From: JAPOVO01 sp026708165
GTDB lineage: Bacteria; Chloroflexota; UBA11872; VXNJ01
DNA length: 64,000 nucleotides
NCBI GenBank assembly: GCA_965208775.1
Contig: OZ242360.1
Coordinates: forward strand, 2,046,001 to 2,110,000
Reading direction: 5' to 3'
The translations under genes and the position numbers were made by a program. Shown piece after piece: positions 1 to 8,760 of the stretch (positions are counted from its first letter, which is position 1; the number at the start of each line of letters is the position of its first letter). Under the pieces are notes generated by a model. That model did no database searches. It saw only the letters and a list, made by a program, of their open reading frames with translations, and was not told the origin of the DNA.

Positions 1-136
1 CGGCAGTGTTTGCTTGATGCCGCTCGGGCGTGATGTGCAACTGGACCGTGTCGGGGTAGGTTCTTTGCACCGCCTCCTGGATCTGCGATCCCCACTGCTC
101 CAGCGTCGACAGGTGAGTGTGAACGTCAATGATCAC
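1..136 (-). CDS. Amidohydrolase-family protein, N-terminal fragment
   Basis: The gene starts at a GTG (136) and runs off the left edge, so only about 45 residues are visible. They begin MIIDVHTHLS, which carries the HxH metal-binding motif at the N-terminus of amidohydrolase-family (PF04909-like) TIM-barrel hydrolases and decarboxylases. A GGAGG ribosome-binding site lies 5-6 nt upstream of the GTG, which supports this start. The substrate cannot be judged from the fragment. The 98 nt between this gene and the helicase hold nothing recognisable. Confidence 0.7.
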   Translation of the reverse strand, partial: MIIDVHTHLSTLEQWGSQIQEAVQRTYPDTVQLHITPERHQANTA

Positions 137-234
137 GTCTGCCTCCAACTAGCGGCTGGTATTGGCCCGTTCGGGCGTGGGACTTGAGTCTGCCTGAAAC
201 GGTGGTCAGGGATTATGGCTGCCCTCGCCGGACT

Positions 235-1539
235 CTACCGGCCTGACCTGGCGCCCGTCCGCCTTTTACGCCGGTTGCCGCGGGGCCGCCGCTCACTGGC
301 ACCCGCTCCCGTCCGGCTGCCCGAAAGCCGCTCGCCCGGCAAGACCCGCAGCCCGTTGGTCCGCGCTTCCTGTCCGGCGGCGTCCTGTCCGTTTGACTGT
401 GGAGCCTGCTGCGTCGTGGTCTCGATGTCGGACCAGTAAGTTCTCTCGATCTTGGCGCCTATGGCGCGCTCGATGCGCGCGATCTCCACGACGTCCGCTC
501 CGGTCACCAGCGTCACCGATTTGCCGCTGCGTCCCATGCGTCCCGTTCTGCCTACGCGGTGGGTGAACATGTCCGCCGATTCGGGAATGTCATAGTTGAC
601 GACGAGTCCGATAGACAGGATATCCAGCCCCCGAGCGGCGATATTGGTTGCGAGCAATATCTCGCCCTTATCGCTTCTGAACCACTTGAGGACTTCGTCG
701 CGCTGCCGCTGATTCAGGTTGCCCTGGAGCGCCCGGACTTTGTATCCGTCCGCCGCCAGGCTTGCCCGCAGCCGCTCGACGCCGTGCTTCGTCCGTCCGA
801 AGACCAGGGTCGTGCCGTCACCTCGCTCGTCCAGGAGCCGCCGGAGAGCGCGCGGTTTGTCGAACTTGGGTACGATCATCACCGAGTGCTCGATGGGCAC
901 CATGCCGTCGCTGTCCGCTCCGACCCGAACTTCGACCGGGTCCCGCAAGTGCTTGTCGACCACTCGCTGTATCCACGGTGGGATGGTTGCCGAGAACAGC
1001 GCCGATTGACGGTCCCTTGGCGTTGCCGAGAGTATTTCATTTACGTCGGGACCGAACCCCTCGTCGAACATCCTGTCGGCTTCGTCCAGGATCGCGTAGC
1101 GAACTCCTCTCAGCGCTAGAACACGCTGGCCCATGAGATCGAGTATGCGTCCCGGCGTACCTACCACGACCTGCGCGCCGCGGGCGAGCGCCCGCCTCTG
1201 CTTTTCGTAACCAGTGCCGCCGTAGATCAGCGCGCAATCGAGGTCTATGCCCTTGGCAGCGTCGTCCACCACCTGGGCGATCTGCTGGGCCAACTCACGC
1301 GTCGGCGCGAGGATCAATGCCTGCGGCTCCCGCAGGGCGGGATCGAGGGCGGAGATCATCGGCAACACAAAGGCCAGCGTCTTGCCGGAGCCCGTCGGTG
1401 CCATCGCGACTACGTCGCGTTTGCGCATCAGCGGTGGGATCGTCTGCGCCTGAATGGGGGTGGGATCTTGGATATCGAGATTCGTGAGATTGGCGAGCGC
1501 GCGCTCGTCCACGCCCAGCTCGCCGAAGCCTGATTTCAA
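235..1539 (-). CDS. DEAD-box ATP-dependent RNA helicase (RhlE-like)
   Basis: ATP-dependent RNA unwinding or RNP remodelling in the cytoplasm. The 434-residue protein shows the Q motif (PTPIQ, residues 26-30), Walker A APTGSGKT (47-54), PTREL (79-83), DEAD (152-155), SAT (183-185), ARGLD (302-306) and HRVGRTGR (327-334), so both RecA domains are complete. The C-terminal 60 residues are low-complexity and Arg/Gly-rich, as in RhlE-type helicases that bind RNA non-specifically. The start is TTG, with an AGAGGA ribosome-binding site about 8 nt upstream. It is transcribed away from the cupin gene. The precise RNA target is unknown. Confidence 0.93.
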   Translation of the reverse strand: MKSGFGELGVDERALANLTNLDIQDPTPIQAQTIPPLMRKRDVVAMAPTGSGKTLAFVLPMISALDPALREPQALILAPTRELAQQIAQVVDDAAKGIDLDCALIYGGTGYEKQRRALARGAQVVVGTPGRILDLMGQRVLALRGVRYAILDEADRMFDEGFGPDVNEILSATPRDRQSALFSATIPPWIQRVVDKHLRDPVEVRVGADSDGMVPIEHSVMIVPKFDKPRALRRLLDERGDGTTLVFGRTKHGVERLRASLAADGYKVRALQGNLNQRQRDEVLKWFRSDKGEILLATNIAARGLDILSIGLVVNYDIPESADMFTHRVGRTGRMGRSGKSVTLVTGADVVEIARIERAIGAKIERTYWSDIETTTQQAPQSNGQDAAGQEARTNGLRVLPGERLSGSRTGAGASERRPRGNRRKRRTGARSGR

Positions 1540-1852
1540 TGGATGATTCCTCTTTTCCGGCCGCCCCGCACAGCTACCTACTAGTCCGGCTGTTCGTCTG
1601 GGAACCGCTGATAACGCCGCGCATTGGACGTGCGTACACGCGGGCTTGTATCGAGCTTGCGGAGAATCGGCGCTGCCGAAGCGACCTCTGGTGGTTCAGT
1701 GTGGTCCAGTCGTGGTCTGGTTTGGTGTTTACATAATGACTATAGCAGCGGTTATCAGCTCCGGCAATCTTCGTTCGACTTGCGGTAGGGGCGGGGGGCG
1801 GTCAGACTTCGTACGGTTGCGATATCGATGCAAGCTAGGGAGAGAACCAACC
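1540..1852. other. Intergenic region between divergent helicase and cupin genes
   Basis: This 313-nt gap separates two divergent genes and must hold both promoters. I see three imperfect tandem decamers (1691-1720) and a CATAAT hexamer at 1732-1737 that could be a -10 box for the cupin gene, but no convincing -35 box. No coding or RNA gene is supported. Confidence 0.4.
1691..1720. repeat. Three imperfect tandem decamers upstream of cupin gene
   Basis: GTGGTTCAGT, GTGGTCCAGT and CGTGGTCTGG stand head to tail, close to one helical turn per unit, just before a CATAAT hexamer. The arrangement resembles an activator or repressor binding array, but no known regulator matches. It could be chance in GT-rich DNA. 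Confidence 0.35.
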
Positions 1853-2263
1853 ATGCGTGCTCAGCTTCTGCATCCGTCGAAAATGGAATGGGTAGACCGC
1901 GGCAGCGGCGTTGACAGCATGCCTCTCTTTGGGGGGCATACTGAGGGCGCGAAGTTTGCGACCGGGATGACGCGGTTTCCGCCGGGCGCGGCCATCGTGC
2001 TTCACTCTCACAACGTCGACGAGTCGGTGACGGTGATCGAGGGGGCCGGTCGGGCCGAAATCGACGGCGAGGAGTTCGATGTAGAGACGTTCTCCACTAC
2101 CTACGTACCCGCCGGCGTAAACCACCGCTTCATCAATACAGGTGACACTCACATGCGCATTATGTGGGTCTATGCCGGGACCGAGGTGACGCGCACTATC
2201 GCGGAGACTGGTGAGACGGTGGTGCATCTGTCGGCTGCCGACCGCTCGGCCGCTTCCAGCTAG
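1853..2263 (+). CDS. Cupin-domain protein
   Basis: A single-domain cupin of 136 residues. The first cupin motif is visible as HSHNVDESVTVIEGAGR (two His and one Glu, likely metal ligands) and the second around YVPAGVNHRFINTG (His ligand). Such proteins act as small isomerases, dioxygenases or ligand sensors in the cytoplasm, and the substrate cannot be read from sequence. The ATG at 1853 is chosen because an AGGGAGAG ribosome-binding site precedes it. The frame stays open further upstream without any cupin homology. Confidence 0.85.
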   Translation: MRAQLLHPSKMEWVDRGSGVDSMPLFGGHTEGAKFATGMTRFPPGAAIVLHSHNVDESVTVIEGAGRAEIDGEEFDVETFSTTYVPAGVNHRFINTGDTHMRIMWVYAGTEVTRTIAETGETVVHLSAADRSAASS

Positions 2264-2289
2264 GCTGATCCTCCCTAAATCTCTCTTGC

Positions 2290-2307
2290 CGCCGCCTGAG
2301 TGCGGCG
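2290..2307. terminator. Possible bidirectional terminator hairpin
   Basis: A perfect 6-bp GC stem (CGCCGC / GCGGCG) with a CTGAGT loop sits between the convergent cupin and sulfatase genes. There is no T-tract, so it is at best a weak or factor-assisted terminator. Confidence 0.3.
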
Positions 2308-2330
2308 AATAACCCGGGGAGCGCGGACGG

Positions 2331-3785
2331 CTAGTGAAACTCTGGCGGGGTTGGGCTGAAGTTGACCTTGAGACCCTGGCGCAGAATCTTCTCGACTCCG
2401 CCGTGGGCCTGGAGCCGCGCCGCTTGATCGGCCTTGGACTGACGGTCGACCTCGTCGGGGTCGAGGACTTCACGGAGCCGTGATTCGAACTCGCTGACCG
2501 TCTCGCCGAAATTCGGGTTTTGGCCGAGGTCGCGCTGTTCGAGCGGGTCGTCGAGCATGTCGAAGAGCTGCGGTGGCAGCCCCCCGGCGTGGTATACGTA
2601 CTTGTATCGTGAATCGCGAAGCATGTACTGCGCGTGCGGCGAGTAGATCGCGTGATACTCGCTGAATACCGACTCGTCCCGGCATTGGCGGCCGGTCGCG
2701 ATGTCCCATAAAGACGTGCCCGGCAGGTCGGCGTCGCTGCCCTGCGGCTCGACGCCGACAGCCTGCAATATCGCGGGGTGGCAGTCCACAAGCGACACAG
2801 GTTGCTCGACGACCTGACCTTCGGGGATTCCGGGACCCGCCGCGACCAGGGGCACAGCGACCGCCGCCTCGTACATGCAGCTCTTGCCCCACTGTCCGAA
2901 ATCGCCCAGCATTTCGCCGTGATCGCTGGTGTACATGACGCGGGTGGCTTCGGTAAGCCCCGAGCGTTCCAAAGCGTTGAGCAGCCTGCCGATCTGATGG
3001 TCGGTGAAGGTGACGAGTCCGTAGTAGGCGGCGATAGCCCGCCTTACGGTTTCCTCGGGAAACTCCCCGCCGGGGATCGACATGCTCAGACGCCGCGCGT
3101 TGCTCGCAGCCGGGTGATCAGGCCAGTCGCGGGCGGAGCCGTTGATCGGCCATTTGATCTCGTCGGGCGGATAGAGATCGAAATACTCCTGCGGACATAC
3201 GTACGGAAAATGCGGAGTCACGAACGAGACCCATAGGCACCACGGCTCGCCGCTTCGACCGGCTTCGTTCTCGATCCAGCTCACGGCCTCATCGGCGACG
3301 GCCGTATCGAACCTCGTGTACTGCGTCTCGCCGACGCCGGCGTTTTGCACGTTTTCGATCATATGAGTTTGCGGGGGCATCGCTTGTCTGGCGATTCCGA
3401 ACAGATCGCCGATGCCGTCTTTGACGTCCATGATGATGCGCTCGTCCGGAAACCCGTTGTCGTCTTCAACGCTGCGAAAGTGCATCTTGCCGATGATCGT
3501 GAGCGGAATTCCTTGGTCGGACAGCCGGTGCCCCCAGCCGGGAGTCGCGCCTGTATATGGGGCCGCGTTGTCCCAGTTCCCGGTTTCGTGCACATAGCGT
3601 CCCGTAACGAAGCTGGCGCGCGAAGGTACGCAGATGGGGCTGTTGCAATAGGCGTTCTCGAACCGGACGCCCCTGGCGGCCATGGAGTCGATGTTGGGCG
3701 TGCGAACCATGGAGTGCCCGTAGCAGCCCGACATACGCTGCGTGTGCTCGTCCGACATGATTATCAACAGATTCGATGGCTTCAT
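2331..3785 (-). CDS. Sulfatase (alkaline-phosphatase superfamily, Cys type)
   Basis: Hydrolyses a sulfate ester. The 484-residue protein begins with the metal-binding SDEH motif (residues 11-14) and has the sulfatase signature CVPSR at 52-56, in which the Cys is converted to formylglycine by a maturation enzyme that is not in this window. HSMVRTPNIDSMAARG and the C-terminal region with YKYVYHAGG and LYDPLEQRDL-like blocks are typical of choline-sulfatase/arylsulfatase relatives. No signal peptide is visible, suggesting a cytoplasmic enzyme. A GAGGG ribosome-binding site precedes the ATG. The substrate (choline, aryl or sugar sulfate) cannot be decided. Confidence 0.92.
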   Translation of the reverse strand: MKPSNLLIIMSDEHTQRMSGCYGHSMVRTPNIDSMAARGVRFENAYCNSPICVPSRASFVTGRYVHETGNWDNAAPYTGATPGWGHRLSDQGIPLTIIGKMHFRSVEDDNGFPDERIIMDVKDGIGDLFGIARQAMPPQTHMIENVQNAGVGETQYTRFDTAVADEAVSWIENEAGRSGEPWCLWVSFVTPHFPYVCPQEYFDLYPPDEIKWPINGSARDWPDHPAASNARRLSMSIPGGEFPEETVRRAIAAYYGLVTFTDHQIGRLLNALERSGLTEATRVMYTSDHGEMLGDFGQWGKSCMYEAAVAVPLVAAGPGIPEGQVVEQPVSLVDCHPAILQAVGVEPQGSDADLPGTSLWDIATGRQCRDESVFSEYHAIYSPHAQYMLRDSRYKYVYHAGGLPPQLFDMLDDPLEQRDLGQNPNFGETVSEFESRLREVLDPDEVDRQSKADQAARLQAHGGVEKILRQGLKVNFSPTPPEFH

Positions 3786-3945
3786 TGCGCCCTCTTATGT
3801 GGCGTACAACGCAGGGAGCTTGCCGGTCTCAAACGCCAGCTAGTGCCTGGTCCACCGACGGCTCAAAAACTGCCGGCGACAAGGCCGTTCGCTTGCCGGA
3901 CCGATTATATGCAGCCGATGGGACCGGGAAGGCCTCAGCATTACC

Positions 3946-4860
3946 CTACCGATAGTGGCGGCCTAGCTCGGAAGCGTAACGGCGGCCAACGTTGGCGCCG
4001 TTGGCTTGCAGCCATTCGGTGAAGCGGGTGGATGTAGTGGGGGCGTCCGCCGAAACCAGCAAGCCCGCCATTAGTCCATCGACTTCATCTTTGGTCAGTA
4101 CAACGTCTCGTACGAGCAGTCCGGCCATCTGGGAGGCCAGAAACGTCAGGGCAGGCGGCAGGTGCATCAGCCACACCCGTCTCCCAACCCGACGGGCCAG
4201 CAATTGCACCAACTCTTCGAACGTGAATATCTCGGGTCCCACGGCGTCCAGCGCTAGGTTGTCGCTCTTCCCGCCGAGGCCCACTGCTAGCCGCGCCACG
4301 TCGTCCACCAAGACCGGCTGAATGAGGTAGTCGCCTGAGCCGGCAATTGGGAAGACCGGAAACCGGCGCAAGAACCAGGCGATGTTGTTGATGAGCACGT
4401 CTTCGAGGCTGTACAGCACAGTTGGCCGTAGGATCGCGTAGGACAGCCCGGACTCGCGGATGGCCCGCTCGACAATTCCCTTGCCCCGGAAATAAGGAAG
4501 CGGCGAGTCTTCGGAAGCGTTGGTAATGCTGACGTGGACTATCCGTTGGACACCCGCCGCCACGGCGGCTCGAATTAGTGCCAAGGAGTTTGACGTGGCG
4601 GTTTCATACGTGAGCGAGCCGCGTGGGAAGCGGATCCAGTAGGTGTTATAGAGAGTGTCGGCTCCTGTGAGACTCGCCACCAGCTGCTCGCAATTGCCGA
4701 AGTCCAACGGGCGTGTTTCGACCTGGACGCCGAAGGGACTGTGCGAGGCCGGGTTGCGGGTTAGGGTTCGGACCCTCTCGCCCTGATCGAGCAAACGCCG
4801 GGCGATGTATCTGCCCGTGTATCCAAACGCCCCGGTTACGACACTCAGCTTCGATTGCAC
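3946..4860 (-). CDS. NAD(P)-binding atypical/extended SDR protein
   Basis: A Rossmann-fold reductase-like protein of 304 residues. The N-terminal nucleotide motif is VTGAFGYTGRYIARRLL, a GxxGxxG variant seen in NmrA/NDUFA9-type atypical SDRs. Conserved blocks include YNTYWIRF, HVSITNASEDSPLPYFRGKG and YAILRPTVLY. The canonical YxxxK dyad is replaced by YFRGKG, so catalysis is uncertain; such proteins often bind quinones or act as chaperones or redox sensors. The start is GTG with a GAGGG site 7 nt upstream. It is co-directional with the sulfatase, 160 nt away. Confidence 0.83.
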   Translation of the reverse strand: MQSKLSVVTGAFGYTGRYIARRLLDQGERVRTLTRNPASHSPFGVQVETRPLDFGNCEQLVASLTGADTLYNTYWIRFPRGSLTYETATSNSLALIRAAVAAGVQRIVHVSITNASEDSPLPYFRGKGIVERAIRESGLSYAILRPTVLYSLEDVLINNIAWFLRRFPVFPIAGSGDYLIQPVLVDDVARLAVGLGGKSDNLALDAVGPEIFTFEELVQLLARRVGRRVWLMHLPPALTFLASQMAGLLVRDVVLTKDEVDGLMAGLLVSADAPTTSTRFTEWLQANGANVGRRYASELGRHYR

Positions 4861-5058
4861 GACACTGCCCTCGTACGAACGCCGATGCTCAATCTGATCT
4901 TAGTATCTGACGCGGTTAAGAATCTCAATCCCAACGAGCATGTTGCCAAATCCGAGATTGGCGCCTTGTAGTGATCGCCTGATCGCACCGTGACAGTGAT
5001 GCTCATGCACTTCTTAACGAAATGCCCCCGCCGGTTTTGCCGGGAATGGATGGTTGAT

Positions 5059-5132
5059 TGGCTGGGGTAGAAGGATTCGAACCTCCACTACGTGGGCCAG
5101 AACCACGCGTCCTACCGTTAGACGATACCCCA
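5059..5132 (-). tRNA. tRNA-Gln(CTG)
   Basis: On the minus strand the 74 nt fold as a complete cloverleaf. The acceptor TGGGGTA pairs with TACCCCA, the anticodon stem CGTGG/CCACG encloses the loop TTCTGGC with anticodon CTG, and the T stem GGAGG/CCTTC (one G-U) encloses TTCGAAT. The discriminator is G and CCA is encoded. It decodes CAG glutamine codons. Confidence 0.95.
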
Positions 5133-5143
5133 GTGGGAATGGC

Positions 5144-5149
5144 ATTTTA
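5144..5149 (-). promoter_or_regulatory. Candidate -10 box of tRNA-Gln
   Basis: TAAAAT lies on the minus strand 12 nt before the mature tRNA 5' end, the right distance for a stable-RNA promoter. No good -35 hexamer is visible at 16-18 nt spacing. Confidence 0.35.
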
Positions 5150-5294
5150 CATCGACTGATCGCCGTTCGAGCCCGGTCATGGATTTGCTACGAACGGCTC
5201 GCACTGGATGCGCCGGTGACGTAGTCTCTCCTGGTTGTGCTCAGCCTTTGTCTCCTTCGTAGTCTGGTCTGAATTTGAACATGCACGCATCGCC

Positions 5295-5855
5295 ATGAAG
5301 CTCGGATGGACTGTCAAACGGTCGCGGGTGGCATATTCGGGGCGGTTCCCGGTGATCGAGGACGATCTGGTTGCCGATCTCGATGGCCGGGAGTTGCTTT
5401 ACACATATTTGGGCATCGACTCCCGGGCGGTTGCGGTCATGGCGTCGGACGGACGGGGACGCATTCTCACGGTGCGTGAGTATCGACACCCTATCGGGCG
5501 CGTTGTAACAGACCTTCCGCTTGGATCCGTTCATCGCGGCGAGTCCTCGCGCGAGGCGGCGCTGCGTGAACTTCGGGAGGAAACCGGATACGATGCCGGG
5601 AGTCTGGTCCACTTAGGCACCGTGTTTCCATTGCCGGCGCTTGCGCGGCTGGCTTTCGACTATTATTTCGCTACCGACTTGACTATGACGGAGGCCGATC
5701 CGGACCCAGCCGAAATACTCGAGGTCGCGTGGATGAGTTTTGACGAGGTGTTGAACGGCGTAATGAATGGCCATTTACAGCATGGTTCACTGCCCCACGC
5801 CGTCATGCTCGCCATGCACAAGGGACTTATGAAGTCGCGAGGGACGGTCGATTGA
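5295..5855 (+). CDS. Nudix hydrolase (ADP-ribose pyrophosphatase-like)
   Basis: Hydrolyses a nucleoside-diphosphate-linked substrate, most likely ADP-ribose or an NDP-sugar. The Nudix box is perfect: G, five residues, GE, seven residues, RELREETGY. The flanking region (LTVREYRHPIGR, DLPLGSV) resembles the NudF/ADP-ribose group. The ATG at 5295 gives 186 residues and a typical N-terminus; the frame is open to a GTG at 5235 but no good ribosome-binding site marks either. The stop codon overlaps the TTG of the next gene, so it heads a four-gene sugar operon. Confidence 0.88.
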   Translation: MKLGWTVKRSRVAYSGRFPVIEDDLVADLDGRELLYTYLGIDSRAVAVMASDGRGRILTVREYRHPIGRVVTDLPLGSVHRGESSREAALRELREETGYDAGSLVHLGTVFPLPALARLAFDYYFATDLTMTEADPDPAEILEVAWMSFDEVLNGVMNGHLQHGSLPHAVMLAMHKGLMKSRGTVD

Positions 5856-6685
5856 GGTCGGTTCGACTCGTCGGCGACGTCCTGCTGGAAGAACGGCACA
5901 GCGCCTACAACGCCGTTCTCGGACCAGAGTGGGTAAGCCTGATTTCCAGCTTCTACGGCGTGGACCTGGCAGACATAGCCGTGGGATCGGACGGCTGCAT
6001 TAATGCCTGCCGCGAGGCGGTTGCGGCCGGTATTCGCGCAGTGGTCCACGGGCCAACGTTCGACGAGATACCCGAGCTCAGGAAGCTTGTCGCGGAAAGC
6101 GGCGGCCGCCTACGTTTGGCGCATCCAATTCGTTTCGACGCCAAGTACTCCCTTCCCCGTGACGAATCCGCGGACGGGAGGCTGGGCGATGTCATCACGG
6201 TGCGTGTAATCCGAACCGGCTCGAACGAGCGCCATGTCGCCGTCGAAGAGTTGAACGTACTCGACGCGCTTCTTCTATTCGGTGGAGAAGTCAGCCGCAT
6301 CTTCACGAGAAGGAATGAGGTGCGGGCCGAGGAAATAAACACCGCGCTGAGCGTGGTCCGATTTGCAAACAAGGCTATCGGGTACGGTGAAGCGTCGACT
6401 GCCCACTATCCGGGATACTTCTACGAAGTGATCGAAGTCGTGTCCACCGACGGGATGCTTGAGTACGACTCATTCTCGCGGGTCAACCGTCTTGTCGGCA
6501 AAGATGGCATAGCCACGATTGACAGCTATCACGTGCCTCCCTATCAGGCGATGGTCGAGGACTACGTTGCGGCCTTTCGCGGCGACCGCGAGAGCGCCGT
6601 TCCGGAAACGGACACGCTCGCACTTCTTGACCTGGCTATCCGTTCCGCGAAGAGTTCCACGTCAACGGAGGCGGTAGGCAGATGA
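5852..6685 (+). CDS. Degenerate Gfo/Idh/MocA-family protein
   Basis: 277 residues whose second half resembles the C-terminal domain of Gfo/Idh/MocA sugar oxidoreductases, but whose N-terminal Rossmann half is shortened. No GxGxxG motif is present, and the EKP motif that carries the catalytic Lys is replaced by HGP (VVHGPTFDEIPEL). The start is a TTG overlapping the Nudix stop, and the stop overlaps the ATG of an intact-looking Gfo/Idh gene. By inference it is a non-catalytic paralogue that may pair with the next gene product. It could instead be a decaying gene, though the frame is fully open. Confidence 0.65.
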   Translation: MRSVRLVGDVLLEERHSAYNAVLGPEWVSLISSFYGVDLADIAVGSDGCINACREAVAAGIRAVVHGPTFDEIPELRKLVAESGGRLRLAHPIRFDAKYSLPRDESADGRLGDVITVRVIRTGSNERHVAVEELNVLDALLLFGGEVSRIFTRRNEVRAEEINTALSVVRFANKAIGYGEASTAHYPGYFYEVIEVVSTDGMLEYDSFSRVNRLVGKDGIATIDSYHVPPYQAMVEDYVAAFRGDRESAVPETDTLALLDLAIRSAKSSTSTEAVGR

Positions 6686-7785
6686 AACGTCTGCGCATGG
6701 GAGCGATCAGTTTCGATCACGGTCATCAGTATGGCTGGTGTGGCGCCCATCTTCAGTTGCCGATGGTCGAGCTAGTTGCGGTATCGGAATGGATGCCGGA
6801 ACAAGTGGATCGGGTCAAGAGCACGCTGGTTTCACCTGACGGAGCCATGAGAGCGCTAGACGATCCCGAGCAAGGCTCGGTCGCGTACTACGAGGACTAC
6901 CAGGAGCTTCTGGCCCGCGACGACATAGACGCGGTGAGCATCAGCTCGGCCAACGCGTACCATCTGGAGCACACGGAGGCTGCCGCGCAAGCTGGCAAGC
7001 ACATCATTCTGGAGAAGCCGCTGGCGACAAATCTCGAGGACGCCACCCGGATCGTGAAGGTCTGCGAGGAAGCGGGAGTACATTTGAGCACCGCTTATCC
7101 GACTCGATTCTCTCCGTCGGCGACTGAGGCGAAGCGCCGCGTTGACGCAGGCGAAATCGGCGAAATCGTCTCTATGCACGCGACCAACCACCTCCGACGC
7201 GCCACGACCGGCTGGTTCGTGGACCCCGAGCTTTCGGGAGGCGGCACGATTCGCGATCACATCGTCCATGGAACCGATCAGATGCGCTGGTTCTCCGGCA
7301 AGGAGGTAACTTCAATCTACGCTGAGGGTGACACGCTGGCGCGACCGGAAATAGCCGTGGACGACGTGGCAATGTTGATCGAGACGTTTGAGGGCGGCAT
7401 TGTTGGAAGCTGCGATCCTAGCTGGAACCGTCCGATGACGGCGTCGAAGTGGGGCGACGTAATGATCAGAATCTTGGGCACGGAAGGTGCCATCGACTTC
7501 GACATCACCGGCTGCTATGTGTCGCGCACTCTGGCCGGGGGCAGCCAACAGTCGGAGGCATGGGAGGCTGCGGGCGTGCAGGGGTACGTCAGTCACATGT
7601 CCTATCAGGAGGACTCCAACGTTTGGTATGTCAAGGACTTTGCCGAGGCGATCCTCGAAGGTCGAAAGCCGTCGGTCGATGGCATTGACGGCTGGTATGG
7701 CGTGGCCTGCATCGAGGCTGCCTACCAGTCCGTTCGCGAGCACCGTGAAGTTGAAGTACCCACATTTCCCGACGCTGCGGGATAG
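6682..7785 (+). CDS. Gfo/Idh/MocA-family oxidoreductase
   Basis: NAD(P)-dependent sugar or polyol dehydrogenase, 367 residues, cytoplasmic. The EKPLATNLEDA block carries the catalytic Lys, and GGGTIRDHIVHGTDQMRWFSG matches the conserved C-domain Asp/His segment. The usual N-terminal GxGxxG is unusual here (GAISFDHGHQYG), so cofactor binding may be atypical. The ATG overlaps the previous stop (ATGA), indicating translational coupling, and the sugar isomerase follows 23 nt later. Together they suggest catabolism of a cyclitol or uncommon sugar. Confidence 0.88.
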   Translation: MKRLRMGAISFDHGHQYGWCGAHLQLPMVELVAVSEWMPEQVDRVKSTLVSPDGAMRALDDPEQGSVAYYEDYQELLARDDIDAVSISSANAYHLEHTEAAAQAGKHIILEKPLATNLEDATRIVKVCEEAGVHLSTAYPTRFSPSATEAKRRVDAGEIGEIVSMHATNHLRRATTGWFVDPELSGGGTIRDHIVHGTDQMRWFSGKEVTSIYAEGDTLARPEIAVDDVAMLIETFEGGIVGSCDPSWNRPMTASKWGDVMIRILGTEGAIDFDITGCYVSRTLAGGSQQSEAWEAAGVQGYVSHMSYQEDSNVWYVKDFAEAILEGRKPSVDGIDGWYGVACIEAAYQSVREHREVEVPTFPDAAG

Positions 7786-7808
7786 GTGAAAAGGACAGGA
7801 ATCTACCG

Positions 7809-8633
7809 ATGCTCAAAAAAGGAATCCGTGACGGATGCTTCGGCGACTCGCTGACTCTTGAAGAGAAGTTCAAGCTTGGCGCCGCCACGGGATTCGACGG
7901 GATAGAGATCAGTCTTCCAGAAGAAGGCGAGTATTCGCTGGAAAGCCCCGATTCGAAGCTGGCCGAAATCAAAGACATGAGCGAGAGCTCGGGTCTCGCG
8001 TTGCCGTCCATGGGCGGCGGAATACCGTGGGACTATCCATTGACGGACCCCGACAAGGCCGTTCGCGACCAGGGGATGGAAGCCATGCGCCGGACCATCG
8101 ACATTGCGGCGAATCTCGGTGTCGATTCCCTGCTTGTGATCACGGCGCGCGTGGAGGATGGCGTATCGTACAAGGACGCGTGGGAGGTTTCGCAGGCCGC
8201 GCTTCGGGAGCTAGTCCCGCAAGCCGAAGACAAGGGCGTTCACCTGCTTATAGAGAACGTGTGGAATAACTTCCTTTACAGTCCCATCGAGATGGCGCGC
8301 TACATCGACGAAGCCGAAAGCGACAACGTCGGCGCTTACTTCGATTGCGGCAACGTCGTGGCCTTCGGCTATCCCGAACACTGGATCGAAGTTCTAGGGG
8401 CGCGAATCGGCAAGGTCCATATCAAGGACTACATAAGGTCCCGAAGAAACTATGATGGCTTTTGTCCGCTGCTTGAAGGCGACGTGGACTGGAAGCTAGT
8501 TATGCCCGCGCTGAAAGACGCTGGTTACGGCGACTGGGCCACGCTCGAAGTCAACGCCTACCCTGTCTACCCGGAGGAAGGCGTGGCGGAACTCTCTCGC
8601 CAGTTGGACATCATCCTTGCGGAGTATCCATAG
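7809..8633 (+). CDS. Sugar phosphate isomerase/epimerase (TIM barrel)
   Basis: Xylose-isomerase-like TIM-barrel protein of 274 residues, related to the UlaE/SgbU hexulose-6-phosphate epimerase group. Likely metal ligands lie in LLIENVWNNF (Glu), YFDCGNVVAFGYPEHW (Asp) and GKVHIKDY (His), with a final Glu in ATLEVN. An AAGGA site precedes the ATG. It is the last gene of the Nudix-Gfo/Idh operon and probably interconverts an intermediate produced by the neighbouring dehydrogenase. Confidence 0.87.
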   Translation: MLKKGIRDGCFGDSLTLEEKFKLGAATGFDGIEISLPEEGEYSLESPDSKLAEIKDMSESSGLALPSMGGGIPWDYPLTDPDKAVRDQGMEAMRRTIDIAANLGVDSLLVITARVEDGVSYKDAWEVSQAALRELVPQAEDKGVHLLIENVWNNFLYSPIEMARYIDEAESDNVGAYFDCGNVVAFGYPEHWIEVLGARIGKVHIKDYIRSRRNYDGFCPLLEGDVDWKLVMPALKDAGYGDWATLEVNAYPVYPEEGVAELSRQLDIILAEYP

Positions 8634-8760
8634 GCCAAAGCTACGGTCTGAAGCATCGGGTGCTCCACACAGGTTTCCTCTCGGTTTATATCCGTGAAGC
8701 CGCAACCGGTCAGGTCATGGCTAACGTGAATACTGGAATGCTCGGCGACAGGTGTCCCTC

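Noticed and set aside
2778..3236. 152-codon plus-strand ORF antisense to the sulfatase gene
   Set aside because: It mirrors the sulfatase codons, lacks a ribosome-binding site and shows no family motif.
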